NCBI GenBank assembly: GCA_947053345.1
Contig: CAMRSM010000015.1
Span: 28,784 to 92,783 of the forward strand
Origin: an uncultured Lachnospiraceae bacterium
GTDB taxonomy: Bacteria > Bacillota > Clostridia > Lachnospirales > Lachnospiraceae
Length of the DNA stretch: 64,000 nucleotides
Reading direction: 5' to 3'
Shown here: piece by piece, positions 61,708-64,000 of the stretch
How the letters are laid out: the number at the start of each line of letters is the position of its first letter
How positions within the stretch are numbered: the stretch's first letter is position 1
Program-made: the position numbers and the translations under genes
Notes under the pieces: model-generated
The model's input: only the letters and a program-made list of their open reading frames with translations
Databases searched by the model: none
What the model was told of the DNA's origin: nothing

Positions 61708-62617
61708 GATCTGCCTTCTGCCCCCCAAAGTCTTTCACCGTTTCTTTCCACACTTGTTCCACTTCTTTTGATGCCATAGAGTTTTTTTCACACAAATAGA
61801 CCTGTATCAAATCCAGCTGCGGCGTGCAGATAATATATTGTCCTCCTGCACCAATCGCATAGTATGTCTTTAACCCATATACGTCACAGTTCCACCAGCC
61901 ATACCCATAATACAGCTCTTTTTCTGCAGTCTGCACTTTGCCTGCAGTTGACAGGCAGACCCATTTTTCCGGCACAATCGGCTGACCGTTCCAAATGCCC
62001 TGTTTTAGGTATAGATGTCCAAACTTAGCCAAATCCCTGCCGCAAAGTTTTAATCCAAACCCCCCGTAATTTACGCCTTTCGCATCGGCTTCCCATTCAA
62101 TATGGTCCGTGCTTTCTGCTTCATTTCCGATGCCCATTTTCGCAAACAATACTTCGTTTGCAAATTCCAAAGGTGTTTTTTGGGTTGCCCGGTATAAAAT
62201 ATTTGATAATAAATTATAGTTTGCATCATTATAATTAAATTTCCCGATATTCTTCCGGTTTACCGGCAGATGAAGCAGCATATTTAATTCATCATCACTC
62301 TGGCTCATACGTCGGTTAAACCCGGCATTGGCCGGACAAAAAATCCCCGATGTCATAGTAAGGAGATTTTCAATCGTGATATTTTCTTTAAACCATTCCT
62401 GCGGTCCTGAAACAAACCCGGAAAAATAATCCGAAACCACATCCGAAAGACCAAGATATCCTTTCTCGATTGCAATTCCAACTAGTGCGGACAAAAAGCT
62501 TTTTGTTACGGAAAATATATTTCCCTTTGTATTCTTTGTAAATCCCTCTCGATAACATTCTCTGACAATAAATCCATCCTTTACAACCAGAGAGCAATAA
62601 ATTTTTTTGTTTTCCAT
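61670..62617 (-). CDS. Serine hydrolase of the class C beta-lactamase / PBP fold
   Basis: A 315-residue cytoplasmic-looking protein with no signal peptide. The nucleophile motif S-x2-K is IFSVTKSFLSAL near residue 37, and Y-x-N is FNYNDANYNLLS near residue 140. A K-T-G-like element is replaced near YAIGAGGQYII, as in many esterase-type relatives. The ATG has AGGGAG 5 bases upstream. It lies between two UvrA-like genes on the same strand with 9-base and overlapping junctions, so it is co-transcribed with them. It may hydrolyse an antibiotic or peptide or be a conserved partner. The substrate is unknown. Confidence 0.88.
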   Translation of the reverse strand: MENKKIYCSLVVKDGFIVRECYREGFTKNTKGNIFSVTKSFLSALVGIAIEKGYLGLSDVVSDYFSGFVSGPQEWFKENITIENLLTMTSGIFCPANAGFNRRMSQSDDELNMLLHLPVNRKNIGKFNYNDANYNLLSNILYRATQKTPLEFANEVLFAKMGIGNEAESTDHIEWEADAKGVNYGGFGLKLCGRDLAKFGHLYLKQGIWNGQPIVPEKWVCLSTAGKVQTAEKELYYGYGWWNCDVYGLKTYYAIGAGGQYIICTPQLDLIQVYLCEKNSMASKEVEQVWKETVKDFGGQKADHGIYKNKECIFT

Positions 62618-62626
62618 AGCAACTCC

Positions 62627-64000
62627 CTATGATCCAAGTAAATATGGTCCCACTATTGATCCAGCCGATTCTTTCAGTTCTTCCGGGGAGCCTTCCATTA
62701 TGATATTCCCACCATAACTTCCGCTATCCGGGCCAAGTTCAATGATATAATCGCACCATGATAATACATTTACATTATGTTCAATCATAATAACGGAATT
62801 TCCTTCCATGACAATTTCATCCACTATCTTTAATAAGCGTTCTATATCCGGTTCTCCTAATCCGCATGTCGGCTCATCGAGGATATATAACATATTGCCA
62901 TTCCGTTTCTTTAACAGTTGTCTCATCAGTTTCAGACGTTGACATTCCCCGCCGCTTAAGGTTGATAAAGGCTGCCCAAGCTTCATATATCCTAACCCTA
63001 TTTTTTCAAGCAGCCCGAAACTTGCCGTCAGCTTATCAAATCCATGAAAGAACCCGCCCGCTTCATAAACCGACATCCCGAGTATGTCCGTGATATTCTT
63101 ATGCAAAAATGTTACGGAAAGGACATCTTTATGATATCTTTTCCCATTACATTCCCTGCATGCTTCCTCATAAACAAGTCCGGCGTTCCTTTTTTCAATA
63201 AATCCGATTCCCTTACATTTATCGCATGCTCCCTGTGAATTAAATGAAAAATGGGAAGCCGAAAGTTCTTTTCCTTCTTTCTTGGCTTCATGTTCAAATA
63301 AATTCCTGATAAATGCCCATAAATCCAGATAAGTAAGCAAATTCGACCTGCAATTCTTAGCGATTGGCTTTTGGTCTGCCTGGACATATCCTTTTATGTA
63401 CTGTAAACCACAAACACAATCCCACGTTTTCTCTGTGATCCCATTTTCACTTTTTAGGTTCTCTGCCCCTTGCTCCTCTAATTCCTCTTCCTTATCATCA
63501 CAGCCAAAATAAAATTTTAAAGCCGGTACCAATGTCCCGGCAATGAGTGAACTTTTACCACTTCCCGAAACACCGGCAATCCCCACCACTCTGTTTAACG
63601 GTATCCGGACAGATATATGCTTCAGATTATTGGTCGAAACATTTTTAAGGCAAATATAATGCATGCTTTCATCGGATATTTGGCAGACCCTTTTCCTGTA
63701 AGGGTTCGTTCCGTTTAAATATCCTGCCAAAACCGATTGTTTACTGTCTCTAAAATCTGTAATATCCCCTGAATAAACAATCTTCCCCCCAAATTGCCCT
63801 GCCCCGGGGCCGACTTCCACAATATATTCCGAAGCCCGGATCATATCCCTATCATGTTCGACAACTATGACACTGTTCCCATTATCCCTTAATTTCTTAA
63901 TCCATGTAATTATCTGATTTCTTTCTACTTTATGAAGCCCTGAAACAGGTTCATCAAAGATATAAATCATGGAATCCTTCTGTGAATCCAAATGCTGCAT
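62627..64000 (-). CDS. UvrA-like tandem ABC ATPase, C-terminal part (continues beyond the window)
   Basis: At least 457 residues, from Walker B of NBD1 (SMIYIFDEPVSGLHKVERN) to the stop. NBD2 is intact: Walker A GVSGSGKSSLIAGTLVP, zinc finger C-x2-C...C-x2-C in CDKCKGIGF...CRECNGKRY, signature LSGGECQRLKLMRQLL, Walker B MLYILDEPTCGLGEPD, switch IMIEHNVNVL. The region between the second Walker A and the zinc finger is short. Classical UvrA pairs with UvrB, and no uvrB or uvrC is in view; this looks like the UvrA paralogues linked to drug resistance. Its start and promoter are outside the window. Confidence 0.9.
   Translation of the reverse strand: MQHLDSQKDSMIYIFDEPVSGLHKVERNQIITWIKKLRDNGNSVIVVEHDRDMIRASEYIVEVGPGAGQFGGKIVYSGDITDFRDSKQSVLAGYLNGTNPYRKRVCQISDESMHYICLKNVSTNNLKHISVRIPLNRVVGIAGVSGSGKSSLIAGTLVPALKFYFGCDDKEEELEEQGAENLKSENGITEKTWDCVCGLQYIKGYVQADQKPIAKNCRSNLLTYLDLWAFIRNLFEHEAKKEGKELSASHFSFNSQGACDKCKGIGFIEKRNAGLVYEEACRECNGKRYHKDVLSVTFLHKNITDILGMSVYEAGGFFHGFDKLTASFGLLEKIGLGYMKLGQPLSTLSGGECQRLKLMRQLLKKRNGNMLYILDEPTCGLGEPDIERLLKIVDEIVMEGNSVIMIEHNVNVLSWCDYIIELGPDSGSYGGNIIMEGSPEELKESAGSIVGPYLLGS

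Noticed and set aside
1..64000. tRNA, rRNA, CRISPR arrays, intact transposases
   Set aside because: No cloverleaf with TTCGA-type arm, rRNA stretch, spaced identical repeats or transposase frame was recognised by eye; short RNA genes could still be missed.

Overview
This window looks like chromosome from a Gram-positive anaerobe of the Clostridia, most likely a gut Lachnospiraceae. The signs are strong GGAGG ribosome sites, TTG and GTG starts, near-consensus SigA promoters, a rex-acpS-nnr-alr-mazF gene order, a GH26 mannanase lipoprotein and 5-keto-4-deoxyuronate catabolism. The family-level assignment is inference. No tRNA, rRNA, CRISPR array or intact insertion sequence was seen.

Left third (1-19.6 kb). 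The start of yajC and tgt open the window. A convergent pair follows: a J-domain-like protein and an HscC-type Hsp70. A kdgK-kduI-degV cluster (uronate catabolism) has a promoter whose spacer contains a dyad. Next come a TrmH/SpoU methyltransferase coupled to an atypical ornithine-carbamoyltransferase-like protein, a GH26 lipoprotein, a 1007-residue secreted Ig-like protein, and two tandem MutS-type ATPases followed by a previously unlisted 41-codon ORF and a terminator.

Accessory block (about 19.8-25.2 kb). This A+T-rich stretch carries an excisionase-like HTH protein, a two-component system, an ABC transporter with two permeases, and decayed mobile-element debris. It looks like the cargo of a lost integrative element. 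A sequence motif is shared by the leader of the response regulator and that of the ABC operon, and the ABC ribosome site lies in a hairpin.

Middle (25.2-44.4 kb). A 922-residue MerR regulator carries effector-binding, lectin-like and BtrH/C39-like regions and has a textbook 19-bp-spacer MerR promoter. A deoR-kinase-PHP-Nudix operon faces a divergent secreted-like or regulatory-domain protein. After a truncated Rpn-type nuclease come rlmH, a CorC/HlyC protein, mazF, alr, nnr, acpS, a coiled-coil protein and rex. Many of these overlap by a few bases, and rex has its own operator across its promoter. A PilZ protein and a DHH phosphoesterase follow.

Right third (44.4-64 kb). A cluster of inverted and direct repeats precedes an orphan small gene. 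Two tandem NBD-permease fusions form an exporter operon. Then come a PurF paralogue lacking the glutaminase cysteine, an XRE regulator, a polysaccharide deacetylase, glycogen debranching enzyme, Hsp33 and a methyltransferase. The window ends with a UvrA-like / serine hydrolase / UvrA-like operon in which one UvrA-like gene is broken by a frameshift and also lacks its second Walker B segment.
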